This document shows, piece by piece, positions 63,271-64,000 of a stretch of 64,000 nucleotides of DNA. This stretch comes from Streptomyces sp. FIT100. Lineage in GTDB: Bacteria; Actinomycetota; Actinomycetes; Streptomycetales; Streptomycetaceae. The notes below the pieces were generated by a model, which saw only the letters and a list, made by a program, of their open reading frames with translations, had not been told where the DNA came from and made no database searches. The DNA lies in contig NZ_CP075715.1 of assembly GCF_024584805.1 (NCBI RefSeq), forward strand, positions 3,158,026 through 3,222,025. Reading direction: 5' to 3'. Position numbers and translations under genes: made by a program. Numbering within the stretch: position 1 is the first letter of the stretch; the number at the start of each line of letters is the position of its first letter.

Positions 63271-64000
63271 ATGGCGACGACGCAGCACTGGGCGGACTTC
63301 CAGTACGAGATCTACCTCAACGGCATGACGGGCGCCGTGCCCCGGCTGCCCACCGATCTGACCAGGCTGGAGGAGTTGGCCGAACACCGGCTCGGGCCCG
63401 GCCCGTTCGGCTATGTCGCGGGCAGCGCGGGCAGCGGCAGCACCGCGCGCGCCAACCGCGCCGCCCTCGACCGCTGGCGGATCGTGCCGCGCATGCTGCG
63501 CGATGTGCACGAGCGCGATCTGTCGGTGGAGGTACTGGGGCGGACGATCCCCGCGCCGCTCGCCCTCGCGCCCGTCGGCGTGCTGTCGATCATGCATCCG
63601 GACGCCGAACCGGCCGCAGCGCGGGCCGCCGCGGCGCGCGGAGTGCCGTACATCCTCTCCTCGGCGTCGAGCACCCCGATGGAGCAGGTCGCCGAGGCGA
63701 TGGGCGAAGGCGAGCGGTGGTTCCAGCTGTACTGGGCAAAGGACCGCGACGTCACCGAGTCCTTCCTGAACCGGGCCGAGGCGGCCGGCTACACGGCGCT
63801 GTTCGTCACCCTGGACACCCCGCTGCTGGCCTGGCGGCCCCGCGATCTCGACCAGGCGTACCTGCCCTTCCTGCACGGGGTCGGCACGGCCAACTACTTC
63901 TCCGACCCGGCCTTCCGGGCGGGCCTCGCCAAGCCCGTCCACGAGGATCCGAACGCGGCCGTGATGCACTTCGTCGGCATGTTCTCCGACCCGGCCAAGA
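63271..64000 (+). CDS. FMN-dependent alpha-hydroxy-acid oxidase, N-terminal part
   Basis: The reading frame is open from ATG 63271 to the window edge (243 codons). It begins MATTQHWADFQYEIYLNGM and contains FGYVAGSAGSGSTARANRAALDRW, PRMLRDV, PLALAPVGVLSIMHPDAE and QLYWAKDRDV, as in the FMN-binding barrel of lactate oxidases. The loop NYFSDPAFR...MHFVGMFSDP resembles lactate 2-monooxygenase. The C-terminal half, with the active-site His-Arg motif, lies outside the window. Confidence 0.85.
   Translation, partial: MATTQHWADFQYEIYLNGMTGAVPRLPTDLTRLEELAEHRLGPGPFGYVAGSAGSGSTARANRAALDRWRIVPRMLRDVHERDLSVEVLGRTIPAPLALAPVGVLSIMHPDAEPAAARAAAARGVPYILSSASSTPMEQVAEAMGEGERWFQLYWAKDRDVTESFLNRAEAAGYTALFVTLDTPLLAWRPRDLDQAYLPFLHGVGTANYFSDPAFRAGLAKPVHEDPNAAVMHFVGMFSDPAK

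Overview
The window is from a high-GC actinomycete, almost certainly a Streptomyces. The coding sequence has GC-rich third positions. GTG starts and ATGA/GTGA overlaps are frequent. It carries an SsgA-like sporulation protein (best match SsgE), an RpfB-type resuscitation factor, a protein O-mannosyltransferase, tricorn protease and a galT-galE-galK operon. From memory, not checked, the gene order glmU-prs-rplY-pth, ppc, desaturase, tam/tamR, galTEK, ispE/rsmA/rpfB, rsmI/pmt, PBP, ssgE follows the core SCO31xx region of S. coelicolor. It reads as conserved chromosomal core: I see no prophage, transposase, CRISPR array or biosynthetic gene cluster.

Layout. 1-2.1 kb: the end of a SUKH-like gene, a NarL-type sensor kinase and tRNA-Gln(TTG). 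2.2-6.8 kb: glmU, prs, the L25/Ctc gene behind a structured leader, pth and a small membrane protein. 6.8-11.5 kb: ppc, divergent from a fatty-acid desaturase gene that overlaps its TetR regulator gene. 11.5-13.4 kb: a VOC protein and trans-aconitate methyltransferase divergent from the MarR regulator TamR. 13.4-18.6 kb: galT-galE-galK flanked by two atypical LuxR-type response regulators. 18.9-26 kb: two paralogous membrane-anchored beta-propeller proteins, a Uup-like ABC-F protein and an acyltransferase. 26.2-32.1 kb (minus strand): rsmI, a zinc-ribbon protein, tatD, then the coupled rpfB-rsmA-ispE genes. 32.2-42.8 kb (mostly plus): pmt, an RTX-repeat secreted protein, a GOLPH3-like protein, a PiT phosphate transporter with a small partner, a Ser/Thr kinase, a penicillin-binding protein, a YbaK-type deacylase and an EamA transporter. 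42.8-51.2 kb (minus): an SDR, a serine hydrolase, a CbiMQO/NikMQO-type metal ECF transporter, then ssgE (plus), an MMPL transporter and its TetR. 51.4-54.7 kb: tricorn protease. 54.9-59.4 kb: a Gln-rich small protein, a three-gene monooxygenase/hydrolase/SDR operon and its divergent MerR. 59.6-64 kb: a secreted beta-propeller protein, exonuclease III, a GNAT protein, a secreted trypsin-like protease and the start of an FMN-dependent alpha-hydroxy-acid oxidase cut by the window edge.

The most interesting non-coding signals are: mutually exclusive hairpins ahead of the L25 gene; twin TTACG-N4-CGTAG sites before the desaturase-tetR operon; a Nur-like box before the metal ECF operon; twin ACGAAAC-N-GTTTCGT operators between the MMPL-linked tetR and tricorn; and a palindrome before the PBP gene. 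A dispersed palindromic repeat appears to have been inserted in frame into cbiM, with a second copy in the 59.4 kb intergenic region. The region also carries many short tandem arrays (7, 15-18 and 95 bp units), mostly just past gene ends. I found no system I could call both new and certain. The best candidates are these regulatory and repeat structures and the mymA-like monooxygenase operon.
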